Shown here piece by piece: positions 7,547-15,035 of a stretch of DNA of 22,247 nucleotides. The notes under the pieces are model-generated. The model did not search any database. It saw only the letters and a program-made list of their open reading frames with translations, and was not told where the DNA came from. The stretch is from CAZYMF01 sp964648215 (GTDB lineage: Bacteria; Desulfobacterota; Binatia; HRBIN30; JACQVA1): contig CAZYMF010000067.1 in assembly GCA_964648215.1 (NCBI GenBank), positions 1-22,247 of the forward strand. The letters are read 5' to 3'. The translations under genes were made by a program, and so were the position numbers. The first letter of the stretch is position 1. Each line of letters starts with the position of its first letter.

Positions 7547-9146
7547 CCTCGTGCTCCCCCAACCGGTCGTCGATGGGCAGCTCGGCGCTCAAGCGCGTAC
7601 CGGCACCGTGAGCCGACTCGACGGTGATGTGCCCGCCCAGTAGAACGCACCGTTCGCGCATCCCCCTCAGCCCGCTGGTGGCACCGTTCGCCGACGCCTG
7701 CTCCGGGTCGAAGCCAGCTCCTTGATCCGCGACCTGCACGTTCACCGCCGCGGCATCCGCCCACACGCGTACGGTCACCTGCGCCACGCCGGCGTGACGC
7801 GCCACGTTGGTGAGCGCTTCTTGCACGATGCGATACGCGGCCGTCTCCACCTCGGGCGGAAAGCGCCGGTCGAGCCCGCTGTGCTCGACGCTCACCCGCA
7901 CCGGGGTCTGCGACGAGTAGCGCCCGGAGAGCCACAGCAGAGCAGGAAGCAGGCCCAGGTCGTCGAGCATGCCCGGTCGCAGATCGAGGGAGAGATCGCG
8001 CACCTGCGCGAGCAGGTCATCCACCCACTTGTGCAGCTCGCTGAGCCGAATCCGTGCGGTTTCGATGGGCGAACGCTCGACGGCGCCCAGGGCCAGCTTG
8101 AGACCCGTCAGTCCCTGCCCGATCTCGTCGTGCAGCTCGCGGGCGATATGCCGGCGTTCCTCCTCCTGCACTTCCAGCAGCCGGTGAGACAGTGACTCGA
8201 GCTGCTCGCGTCCGGCGCGGACCTGCTCGAACAGCTGACCCTTTTCGACCGCCAGGGCAACCGCATCGGCAATCTGCCCCAGCAACGACAGCTCGGGTTG
8301 CTTCCCACCGGCCAGATCGCACCAGCCGAGAGTGAGCATGCCGGAGATGCGCGCGCTGTCGCGCAAGGGCAAGCTCAGCAAGGACCGGATTCCTTCTCTG
8401 CAAATTCGTTGCAGCGCGGGCGAATCCACCTCGGCGGCTAGGTCCGGCACGAGATGCGGTCTTCCGGCCAGCACGTTTGCCGTTACCGGGCTACCGACCA
8501 TCCGCATGCGGCTGCCGCGCCGGACGTTGGTGCGGCTCTGATCGAGGGCGAAAACGGTTACCCACTCATGCTGCTCGTCGAATAGGGCCACGCTGGAACG
8601 ATCGCATCCGGTGAGCGCCGTCAAGGCTGCGGCAACGGCCGGAAAAGCCTCCGCAACATTCAGGTGCGCGTTGAGGGCGTGCAGGACGTCGCTAACCGCC
8701 GTCATCTCCAGCCCGCGGCGTTCCTCTCGCGCGATCTCCATGCGTAGCGCCGCATTGAGCTCGGCCGTCCGCCGCCACGCGACCACGGCGCCGCTGACCA
8801 CGACGCCACCCGCGGCGAACAGCGCCAGCCGACCCACGCCGATCGCTACGCTCGGGGTGCCCCAGGCAACGTTCGGCCAGAAGAAGTACGCCGCAAAGGC
8901 CGTCGACAACAGGGTAGCGAGAACGGCCGGACGGAAGCCGGCGTACCACGCGGTGATCAGCAGCGCGCCGACGGCCAGCATGAACGGGCTGGGTACGATC
9001 TTGTCGCCGATCAACAGCCTGAGCAGCAGCGCCGCGGTCGCCGCGCCGACGGCAACGCCGTACTGCCACAGCGCGTTGCCTATCGGCGGACCCGCGGGCG
9101 TCGCGTCGGCGGACAATCGCACTCCAGTGCCGCGGGCCGGTGACAC
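7539..9146 (-). CDS. Membrane sensor histidine kinase, NarL-partner type (HisKA_3), with DUF4118-like TM region and GAF
   Basis: Domain order is about four hydrophobic segments (roughly residues 20-115, resembling the DUF4118/KdpD-like membrane module), then a GAF-like sensor (about 145-295), a short coiled coil, the HisKA_3 box RHIARELHDEIGQGLTGLKL with phospho-acceptor His near 339, and a HATPase_c domain with N-box EALTNVARHAG, G1 VADQGAGFDP and G2 GLRGMRER. It should autophosphorylate at the membrane and pass phosphate to a LuxR-type regulator. The open frame reaches a TTG at 9182, but that TTG is part of a TTGACA -35 box, so it cannot be the start. I chose GTG at 9146, which coincides with the predicted transcription start (leaderless); GTG at 9122 is the alternative. 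No intact partner regulator follows, only a remnant. Confidence 0.9.
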   Translation of the reverse strand: MSPARGTGVRLSADATPAGPPIGNALWQYGVAVGAATAALLLRLLIGDKIVPSPFMLAVGALLITAWYAGFRPAVLATLLSTAFAAYFFWPNVAWGTPSVAIGVGRLALFAAGGVVVSGAVVAWRRTAELNAALRMEIAREERRGLEMTAVSDVLHALNAHLNVAEAFPAVAAALTALTGCDRSSVALFDEQHEWVTVFALDQSRTNVRRGSRMRMVGSPVTANVLAGRPHLVPDLAAEVDSPALQRICREGIRSLLSLPLRDSARISGMLTLGWCDLAGGKQPELSLLGQIADAVALAVEKGQLFEQVRAGREQLESLSHRLLEVQEEERRHIARELHDEIGQGLTGLKLALGAVERSPIETARIRLSELHKWVDDLLAQVRDLSLDLRPGMLDDLGLLPALLWLSGRYSSQTPVRVSVEHSGLDRRFPPEVETAAYRIVQEALTNVARHAGVAQVTVRVWADAAAVNVQVADQGAGFDPEQASANGATSGLRGMRERCVLLGGHITVESAHGAGTRLSAELPIDDRLGEHEDV

Positions 9147-9152
9147 GGGGCG

Positions 9153-9182
9153 ATTATCGGGCCGCCGGCGCGCGGGTGTCAA
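9153..9182 (-). promoter_or_regulatory. Near-consensus sigma70-type promoter for the sensor kinase unit
   Basis: On the minus strand TTGACA (9182-9177) is followed after 18 bases by GATAAT (9158-9153). The -35 box is a perfect match and the -10 box matches in five of six positions. The predicted start of transcription is around 9146, at the GTG proposed as the kinase start, which would make the message leaderless or nearly so. Confidence 0.6.
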
Positions 9183-9257
9183 ACCGGCTCACAGACCGAG
9201 CCGCGTCCGCACCAACGCCCATGCGGCAGATCGGGTCGAAGAACGCTACCACATGCC

Positions 9258-10034
9258 TCAAGCAATCAGGCTGTAATCGAACTCGATCGGCGCCGCCGCG
9301 CCGGCCTCGAGGCAGCGCAGGCGTTCGGGGGACACGGGACGGCTGAACTGCTCGTTGCGCATGCGCAGCCGCTGGCGCAGGATCGCCGTGATCATCTCGG
9401 CCAGGGCATCCCATTCTCGCGCCGAATGTTCCTCCCGCGCCAGCTTCGTCAACCCGCGGCGCATGTGCCCGATCTCGTCGCGGTAGACCTGCTCGCAGGC
9501 GTTCGCGATGCGATCGTTCAGCTCTCCGGTCCCACGAAGCTGCATACCGACGGAGTACATGGCGCCACAGCCACCTTCGGTCGTGGCGACGGCGGACTCG
9601 CCGAGCGCGCCGTATTGCCGGCGGCACGCATAGCGCAGGCGTGCGAGCTCGTCATCCGCAGGCCAGCCGCTGAGCTGCGTCGGGTCCAACGTCGAGCCAC
9701 TGAGAAAATCGTGAATGTCGGCGAACAGACAGTAGTGCGCGAACTCGGTCCTCAGATCGTCGATCGACTCCAGCACCGAGTGTCGGTCGAAATCGCGGTC
9801 GATTCCGCGGAAGACGTCCGTCAGGTACGCCACATGCCACTGGAAAAGCCCCTTCTCGCGGTCACCGACCCCGGAGCCCCACAGCTCCTTGAAACACTGG
9901 CGCCGCAACCACAGCAGGTCGCTCTCCGTGGTGCGCGCGGAGCCGTGGAAGTAGGCGCGAACGATCTCGCTCTCGCCGGCCCAATAAGGCGCCGACAGCA
10001 CGACCAGCCGCCTGAGGTCTTCCGAGATCGCCAC
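9258..10034 (-). CDS. Ferritin-like diiron protein, candidate oxidative enzyme of the adjacent biosynthetic locus
   Basis: A mostly helical protein of 258 residues. It has two ExxH motifs spaced as in ferritin-like four-helix diiron proteins, EFAH (Glu97, His100) and EIGH (Glu187, His190). Helix 3 offers further acidic ligands (Glu146 or Glu153), and an upstream helix may give the first ligand. Such folds act as oxygenases, N-oxygenases, desaturases or decarboxylases, and many are biosynthetic tailoring enzymes; I cannot assign the reaction. The chosen start is a GTG at 10034 sharing one base with the PPTase stop (TAGTG), which implies translational coupling. An in-frame ATG at 10109 would lie deep in the PPTase gene and add 25 unrelated-looking residues. 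I do not recognise a named family with certainty. Confidence 0.7.
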   Translation of the reverse strand: MAISEDLRRLVVLSAPYWAGESEIVRAYFHGSARTTESDLLWLRRQCFKELWGSGVGDREKGLFQWHVAYLTDVFRGIDRDFDRHSVLESIDDLRTEFAHYCLFADIHDFLSGSTLDPTQLSGWPADDELARLRYACRRQYGALGESAVATTEGGCGAMYSVGMQLRGTGELNDRIANACEQVYRDEIGHMRRGLTKLAREEHSAREWDALAEMITAILRQRLRMRNEQFSRPVSPERLRCLEAGAAAPIEFDYSLIA

Positions 10035-10714
10035 TACGCCATCTCCCTCGACCGGCCTTGTGCCGTCGACCGCAACGTCATGGCCGTCAGCACCCAGCCG
10101 GCACGCCACGCCAGCGACCCGGCGAGCGGCCCTCGCGTGACCTCACTCGCCACCTCTCCGCCCGCCACGCGCGCCCGGAACCGGCCACCGACCAGATCGA
10201 ACTCGACTGCGATCCGGCGCGGCTCGAACGCGGCCCGCAGCCAGGGAGAAAGACACTTGTACGTGCATTCCTTCGCACTGAAGATGGCGCGCGCCAGGCG
10301 CCAACGGCGCTCGGGAGGCTGCTGGCGCAACCAGACATTCTCCGCGTCGGTACCGACCCAGTCCCACACGTCGGGAGCGAGGCTCGCATCCTCCTCGACG
10401 TCGACGCCAACGCCGGCAACCGTCGCGCGCCGCGCCACGGCGACGACGCACAGGCCGCGCGTGTGCGAGATCGAGCCCACGAAACCGGCGGGCCAGACCG
10501 GAGCGCGGCTCCGCCGGGAAAGGAGCGGCACAGTTGTCGCGCCGAGCCGTGAAAGCAGGGCACGGGCACAGACGCGACCGGTGGCAAACTCCCGTTGCCG
10601 CCGCGGATGCGCCGCCGCGACCGCCGCGCGTTCGGCGGGAAGCAAATCGTCCACGCCCGCCGTCAACGGCGACCACGTCAACAGCACGTCATCATCCACC
10701 AGGTGACGAACCAT
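10034..10714 (-). CDS. 4'-phosphopantetheinyl transferase, Sfp/EntD type
   Basis: This enzyme moves the phosphopantetheine arm of coenzyme A onto a conserved Ser of carrier proteins. The 226-residue protein shows the family motifs in order: REFATGR near 41-47, GSISHTRG (80-87), GVDVEE (103-108, with the Mg-binding Asp105 and Glu107) and FSAKECTYK (145-153, with Glu149 and Lys153). The size fits the EntD branch. I placed the start at the ATG at 10714 because AGGA at 10722-10725 is seven bases away; in-frame ATGs at 10732 and 10741 have poor spacing. The gene runs into the diiron gene with a one-base overlap and is divergent from the A-PCP-TE gene, whose carrier domain is the obvious substrate. 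Confidence 0.93.
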   Translation of the reverse strand: MVRHLVDDDVLLTWSPLTAGVDDLLPAERAAVAAAHPRRQREFATGRVCARALLSRLGATTVPLLSRRSRAPVWPAGFVGSISHTRGLCVVAVARRATVAGVGVDVEEDASLAPDVWDWVGTDAENVWLRQQPPERRWRLARAIFSAKECTYKCLSPWLRAAFEPRRIAVEFDLVGGRFRARVAGGEVASEVTRGPLAGSLAWRAGWVLTAMTLRSTAQGRSREMA

Positions 10715-10721
10715 CGACTCT

Positions 10722-10725
10722 TCCT
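10722..10725 (-). promoter_or_regulatory. Ribosome binding site deciding the PPTase start
   Basis: AGGA within GAGAAGGAAGAG, seven bases before the ATG at 10714. It favours this start over the two ATGs 18 and 27 bases upstream. Confidence 0.5.
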
Positions 10726-10783
10726 TCTCCATTCGCTGCATCCGCTCCCCAGCTCATACGCCGGCAGCTCGGGAGTGTAGCCC

Positions 10784-10812
10784 TTTTGCCGTTGCTTGTG
10801 GAGGCATATACT
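10784..10812 (+). promoter_or_regulatory. Promoter candidate for the A-PCP-TE gene
   Basis: TATACT at 10807-10812 matches the -10 consensus in five of six positions. The -35 is weak: TTTTGC at 10784 with 17 bases between, or TTGCCG at 10786 with 15. Transcription would begin near 10819, leaving only about six bases before the ATG at 10825, which also lacks a good Shine-Dalgarno. Confidence 0.3.
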
Positions 10813-10824
10813 CCGCGCGCGGAA

Positions 10825-13539
10825 ATGATCCGACTCGGCGTCCCCGAAGGCGGCCAGACCCATCACCCCAGCGTACGCGCGTTGATCGACGCGATGGCGG
10901 AGTCTCGCGCCGACGCAACGTTTCTGCTGAGCCCCGAGACGGGCTGCGGGCGCACGTTCGCCGAGCTGCGCCGCCGCTGCGCTCGCGTCGCCCGTCACCT
11001 GACCCTCTTGGGCCAGCGCCCGGGGGACAAGGTGGCGACGGTGCTGCGCAACGGCCCGCCGGCCGCCGAGCTGATGCTCGGAGCGATGTACGGCGGTTGC
11101 GTTCCGGTGCCGCTGAACCCCGATGCGGGACAGGCGCACCTCGCCTTCGCCCTGCGCCACTGCGATGCGGGCGTGGTCTTCGTCGGCAGCGAAGACTACG
11201 ACTCGATCGCGGGCGTGCTGGAACAAATCGACCGGCACATCGTCGTGGCAGCCGCGGAGAACACGCTCGGCGCCGACTCGCGTGACGAGGCGGAGGAAGC
11301 CGCGCCGCCGCTCGGACCGAGTGACATCGGTCTCTTGATCTATACATCGGGCAGTACCGGCGCACCCAAGTGTGCGATGTTCACCCACGCTCAGCTCGTG
11401 GCCTGCGCACGAAACACCGCCGCGATGCATCAGTTGACGGCGGACGATCGCTTCTACTGCGTGCTGCCCCTCTATCACATGAACTCGATCGACAAGCTGC
11501 TCGGCGTCCTGATCAGCGGCGGATCGGTCGTGATGCCGCGCCGCTTCAACGTCGCCACCTTCTGGCAGCACGTGCGCGACTATCGCTGCACCTGGGGCGC
11601 GGTGGTGCCGACGATCGTCTCGCAGCTCCTGCGGTGGAGCGATCCACCCGGATCTTTGGCACATGTGCGCTTCCTGCGCTGCTCGTCCGCACCGCTGTCG
11701 CCCACCGACCATCAGGCGTTCGAAGAGCGATTCGGGCTGGTCGTCGTTCAGGGCTTGGGCATGACCGAGGCGGGCGGAATCTTCCTGAACCCGCTCCCGC
11801 CCAAGCCCCGGAAGCCCGGCTCACTCGGCGTTCCGTACGGGTTCGAGGTCAAGATCGTCGACGCGGACGGGCGCGCGGTCGTGCCGCCGGAGATCGGCGA
11901 GATTCTCGTTCGTGGCCCGAGTGTCATGAAGGGGTACTACAAGAACGCGGCGGCGACCGCCCAGGTGATCGACGGCGAGGGATGGCTGCGCACGGGCGAT
12001 CGCGGCCACGAGGACGAGGACGGCTACTTCTTCAGCGCCGGGCGCTCGAAGGAGATCATCATCAAGGCGGGGACGAACGTCGCGCCGCAGGAGATCGACC
12101 AGGTGCTCGTCGCTCATCTCGCCGTTCTCGAAGCCGCGGCTGTCGGCGTACCCGATCCCTATCTGGGCGAGGAGATCGTCGCCTACGTGGTGCCGAAGCC
12201 GGGGCTCCAGGTGACGCAGCAAGAGCTGCGCGACTTCTGCGCCGGCCGCCTCGGAGAGTTCAAAACGCCGGCGCGCATCCACTTCGTCGAGCACCTGCCC
12301 AAGGGGCCGTCGGGCAAGGTGCAGCGGCTGCACCTGAAGGGCGGCAGCGAGGACGAACCGATTTGGCTTGCCCCGCCCGACTCGCAGACCACGCCTCGAT
12401 CCGGCGCTGGCTCCGCCGACGCAGACGTCTCGCCCCGGACACCCTTCGAGCGGGTACTGGCCGACTTGTGGCAGGAAGCACTCGATCTGGACGCCGTCAG
12501 CATCCACGCCAACTTCTTCGCGCTCGGCGGCTATTCGCTACTGGCGTTGGAGATCCTGGCGCGACTGCGGCGCCGGTTCTCCGTCGAGGCGCCGTTGCGC
12601 CTCTTCTTCGAAGCGCCGACGATCGCCGAGCAGGCAGCCTGTCTCGCGCCGCAGCTCGTGGCCGAGGAGACGACCGTTTCGCCCCGCTCGCACGGCGGCG
12701 CCGTCATGAGCGTCGCCGAGCGGACCGCCCTCGAACGCGCATGGCTCGAACGCGCCCGCGCCGCGCGCCCCAGCCCGGCGCCGACACCGCAAGCGGTGGC
12801 CACTCTCCTCCTCGCCCCGGTGCGCCGCGGCAACGTGCGGCCCTCCGTATTCTGCATTTACGGCGCCGCGCGCTACCTCGCGCTGGCCAGACACCTGGGA
12901 CCCGAACAGCCCGCGTACGGGCTGCTCCTCCAACGCGAGATCGACTTCATCGCCGCCAGCCAGGAAAAGGAGCAACCTCTCGACCTTCCCAGCATCGAGG
13001 AGCTGGCGATCCTCTATGTGGAGGGGATTCGCGGCGTGCAACCGGATGGACCGTATCGCCTCGTGGGTCATTCCTTCGGCGGCCGCATCGCGCTCGAGAT
13101 CGCGCACCAGCTCCGTCGCCGGGGCGAGCAAGTGGCACTGCTCGCGGTCCTCGACACCTACATGCCGGGTGCCTTCACCTGGTCGCCGCTGCGCTGGCTG
13201 ATACACCACCTCCGCCAGAGCCTTCGTCTGGGGCCGGCCTACGCGATGCAACGCGCCCGACGACGGCTCGCCTTGCTGAGCGCGCGCGAGGAGCAGTTTC
13301 GCGCCACGTTGCGGCGCCGGTACGTCCCGCAGAGCTATCCCGGAAGCGTCGTCCTGTTTCGCGCCGCCGCAGGGCGGCGGTGGCCCGGGTACGAGTTCGA
13401 TCCGGCGCTCGGGTGGGCCCGGCTGGCCGGCGGCGGCCTCACCATCCACGACATCCCCGGCAACCACGAGGGAATGCTCCTCGAGCCCAACGTCCAGGTC
13501 CTGGCCCAGGAGCTGCGGCGCGAGCTCGCCGCCGTCTGA
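10825..13539 (+). CDS. Stand-alone adenylation-carrier-thioesterase (A-PCP-TE) synthetase
   Basis: The 904-residue protein has three parts. The ANL adenylation domain (about 1-510) shows IYTSGSTGAPK (near 172), GLGMTEAGG (near 312), GWLRTGDRG (near 391), GRSKEIIIKAG and the catalytic-Lys motif PSGKVQR (near 496). A carrier domain (about 535-610) has LGGYSLLAL with the pantetheine Ser near 571. An alpha/beta-hydrolase thioesterase (about 665-904) has GHSFGG (Ser near 750) and a GNHEGM His near 880. The protein should activate a carboxylic acid as adenylate, load it on the carrier and release it as acid, ester, lactone or self-condensed product. There is no condensation or ketosynthase domain. 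The position of the amine-binding Asp of amino-acid A-domains appears to be Met, so a non-amino acid substrate is likely. The start is the first ATG after the likely promoter; upstream codons overlap the PPTase in antisense. Confidence 0.92.
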   Translation: MIRLGVPEGGQTHHPSVRALIDAMAESRADATFLLSPETGCGRTFAELRRRCARVARHLTLLGQRPGDKVATVLRNGPPAAELMLGAMYGGCVPVPLNPDAGQAHLAFALRHCDAGVVFVGSEDYDSIAGVLEQIDRHIVVAAAENTLGADSRDEAEEAAPPLGPSDIGLLIYTSGSTGAPKCAMFTHAQLVACARNTAAMHQLTADDRFYCVLPLYHMNSIDKLLGVLISGGSVVMPRRFNVATFWQHVRDYRCTWGAVVPTIVSQLLRWSDPPGSLAHVRFLRCSSAPLSPTDHQAFEERFGLVVVQGLGMTEAGGIFLNPLPPKPRKPGSLGVPYGFEVKIVDADGRAVVPPEIGEILVRGPSVMKGYYKNAAATAQVIDGEGWLRTGDRGHEDEDGYFFSAGRSKEIIIKAGTNVAPQEIDQVLVAHLAVLEAAAVGVPDPYLGEEIVAYVVPKPGLQVTQQELRDFCAGRLGEFKTPARIHFVEHLPKGPSGKVQRLHLKGGSEDEPIWLAPPDSQTTPRSGAGSADADVSPRTPFERVLADLWQEALDLDAVSIHANFFALGGYSLLALEILARLRRRFSVEAPLRLFFEAPTIAEQAACLAPQLVAEETTVSPRSHGGAVMSVAERTALERAWLERARAARPSPAPTPQAVATLLLAPVRRGNVRPSVFCIYGAARYLALARHLGPEQPAYGLLLQREIDFIAASQEKEQPLDLPSIEELAILYVEGIRGVQPDGPYRLVGHSFGGRIALEIAHQLRRRGEQVALLAVLDTYMPGAFTWSPLRWLIHHLRQSLRLGPAYAMQRARRRLALLSAREEQFRATLRRRYVPQSYPGSVVLFRAAAGRRWPGYEFDPALGWARLAGGGLTIHDIPGNHEGMLLEPNVQVLAQELRRELAAV

Positions 13540-13544
13540 GACGG
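13532..13544 (+). terminator. Small hairpin across the A-PCP-TE stop codon
   Basis: CCGTC and GACGG flank the stop codon TGA, which forms the loop. The stem is only five base pairs and the following T-run is short, so this is a weak terminator candidate. Confidence 0.2.
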
Positions 13545-13602
13545 ATTTCGTCACCGGCGCGCACAGCAGCGGGGCATTGTCGGTTTCCACAGGTGGTTGC
13601 AA

Positions 13603-13654
13603 GCGGTTGGCAGTCAGGGCGCAAAGACGGCGCCGAGGCCGAACCGCCAACCGC
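13603..13654. repeat. 9-bp inverted repeat in the A-PCP-TE/SDR gap
   Basis: GCGGTTGGC (13603-13611) is repeated inverted as GCCAACCGC (13646-13654), followed by more AACCGCC-like units up to about 13672. It could form a hairpin with a 34-base loop. The surrounding 265 bases show no coding signal. Confidence 0.35.
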
Positions 13655-13796
13655 CCAACCGCGTAACCGCCCACGTTGCTGCCGACAGGTTCGGAGTGGG
13701 TTCAAACCGACCTACTACCGAGCGGACATTCTTGTGGACCGCAGTCTTTTGATTCGCTAGATGAGGGCAGCGCCATCACCCAGGTGAATGCGGCGC

Positions 13797-13802
13797 AGGA
13801 GG
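13797..13802 (+). promoter_or_regulatory. Ribosome binding site of the first SDR
   Basis: AGGAGG lies two bases before ATG 13805 and five before the adjacent in-frame GTG 13808. Spacing slightly favours the GTG; the two starts differ by one residue. Confidence 0.55.
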
Positions 13803-13804
13803 CA

Positions 13805-14644
13805 ATGGTGACAAACCACATCGAAGGCAAAGTGATCGTAGTGACCGGCGCCGCGGCCGGGTTCGGCCGGCTCGTCTGCACGATGACGGCGGCCAGGGGC
13901 GCGCGGGTCGTCGGTGCCGACATTGACGCGAGCGGCCTGCGGACGGTGATCGACGAGATCCACGCCGCCGGGGGGGTGGCCGAAGCGTGTCCCGCGGATG
14001 TGACCAACAAGGCGCAGATGGACGCGCTCGCGTCCTTCGCGGTCGAACGTTACGGGCGCATCGACGTCATGGTGAACAACGCCGGCATCATGCCGCTCGC
14101 CTTCTTCGCCGACCATGCCGCGGCCGCAGCGGCCTGGGAGCGCTGCATCGACATCAACCTCAAGGGCGTCCTGAACGGCATCACGGCGGTCCATGACACG
14201 ATGATCGCCCAGGGCCGCGGCCACGTCGTGAACATCTCCTCGATCTACGGAAACTTCCCCAATGCCGGCGCGGCGGTCTACACGGCGACGAAGGCGGCGG
14301 TGAACGTCCTGTCGGAAGCCCTGCGTGTCGAGTCGCAGGGCAAGATCAAGGTGAGCGTGATCCGCCCGACGGGCGTCCCGGCGACCGGGCTCGGCGCGAC
14401 GGTCGTCAACCCGGCGGCGGTGGTGGGAATTGTCGGTCACCACCAGGCGTCGTTCGGGGAGAACCTCGCACGGTATCTGAGCGGCGAATTGCCCCTCGAA
14501 TGCCGCGATGCGGACAGCATCCGGTACTGGACCATCACCCCCGAGCAACTCGCCGAGCAGGTGGTCTACGTGATCGACCAACCCTGGGGCGTCTCGATCA
14601 GCGATATCACGGTGCGGGCCTCGGGCGAGGAGTTCGTCCTCTGA
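13805..14644 (+). CDS. Short-chain dehydrogenase/reductase
   Basis: A 279-residue Rossmann-fold oxidoreductase with all classical SDR marks: cofactor loop TGAAAGFG (14-21), an acidic residue after beta-2 (Asp39, favouring NAD), NNAG (91-94), catalytic Ser145/146, Tyr159 and Lys163 in YTATK. A variable C-terminal third of about 100 residues, where the substrate binds, does not suggest a specific substrate. The gene follows the A-PCP-TE gene in the same direction after 265 non-coding bases and has its own ribosome binding site. It could belong to the same locus as a ketoreductase or dehydrogenase, but the gap makes this uncertain. Confidence 0.9.
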   Translation: MVTNHIEGKVIVVTGAAAGFGRLVCTMTAARGARVVGADIDASGLRTVIDEIHAAGGVAEACPADVTNKAQMDALASFAVERYGRIDVMVNNAGIMPLAFFADHAAAAAAWERCIDINLKGVLNGITAVHDTMIAQGRGHVVNISSIYGNFPNAGAAVYTATKAAVNVLSEALRVESQGKIKVSVIRPTGVPATGLGATVVNPAAVVGIVGHHQASFGENLARYLSGELPLECRDADSIRYWTITPEQLAEQVVYVIDQPWGVSISDITVRASGEEFVL

Positions 14645-14701
14645 TTCGTCGACGGGCAGTCGCCGCCGCGCTTCGTGTCGCCACGAATCGCGCGGGATGA
14701 A

Positions 14702-14725
14702 GGGCGGGCGCGGCGGGGCCGCCCG
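14702..14725 (+). terminator. Possible terminator hairpin after the SDR
   Basis: GGGCGG (14702-14707) pairs with CCGCCC (14719-14724), or CGGGCG (14705-14710) with CGCCCG (14720-14725). Only a three-T run follows, so the terminator strength is doubtful. Confidence 0.3.
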
Positions 14726-14835
14726 AGTTTCCCGCGTGACCCGGTCGCGCGGCGATTGCGGCGGTGCGGCTGCAGGCGCTGGCGGCGCACGCAGGGTCGG
14801 TCACGCTGGCCCGTGTGACCCGCTCGGCCCCGCGC

Positions 14836-14865
14836 TTGACCGAGCTCTCATTTGCCCCGTATAGA
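14836..14865 (+). promoter_or_regulatory. Promoter candidate for the unknown-protein/cyclase unit
   Basis: TTGACC (14836-14841), 18 bases, then TATAGA (14860-14865). The -35 box matches five of six and the -10 box four of six consensus bases. It would give a leader of about 160 bases that includes the tandem repeat. Confidence 0.35.
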
Positions 14866-14943
14866 GAACGTGCCCTGGGCGCGAGGTCGCTTCGGCAGCA
14901 GCCGTATGGCAAACAAGGCCATAGTACCGCGTATCCGCTCCTT

Positions 14944-14977
14944 CTCACATCTTCGCCATCCTCACATCTTCGCCATC
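14944..14977. repeat. Perfect 17-bp tandem duplication
   Basis: CTCACATCTTCGCCATC occurs twice head to tail (14944-14960 and 14961-14977) between the promoter candidate and the ribosome binding site of the downstream gene. Confidence 0.85.
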
Positions 14978-15024
14978 CGTCCCGAGACGTACGAAGTCCC
15001 AATTTGACGGGTACCATTCAGCGT

Positions 15025-15031
15025 AGGGAGG
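15025..15031 (+). promoter_or_regulatory. Ribosome binding site of the 240-residue unknown gene
   Basis: AGGGAGG ends one base before ATG 15033 and four bases before the adjacent in-frame ATG 15036, so the second ATG is the better start. Confidence 0.6.
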
Positions 15032-15035
15032 AATG

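Larger units (their letters stand above)
14645..15035. other. Non-coding stretch between SDR and the unknown-protein/cyclase unit
   Basis: About 390 bases with no convincing gene. It holds a GC-rich hairpin just after the SDR, an imperfect inverted repeat GGTCACGC/GTGTGACC (14799-14820), a promoter candidate (14836-14865), a 17-bp tandem duplication and a strong ribosome binding site at its right end. Confidence 0.6.

Noticed and set aside
9426..10706. Plus-strand open frame opposite the diiron and PPTase genes
   Set aside because: No domain, low-complexity Arg/Ala/Thr-rich composition; the opposite strand has PPTase and ExxH motifs.
10534..10824. Upstream extension of the A-PCP-TE frame
   Set aside because: It lies antisense to the PPTase gene, is Arg/Pro-rich and precedes the likely promoter.
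13646..13672. AACCGCC-like units suggesting a short repeat array or CRISPR
   Set aside because: Only a few degenerate units of 7-8 bases with no regular spacers.
11370..13760. Long plus-strand open frame shifted against the A-PCP-TE gene
   Set aside because: Arg/Ala-rich shadow sequence without motifs; the other frame has all adenylation, carrier and thioesterase motifs.
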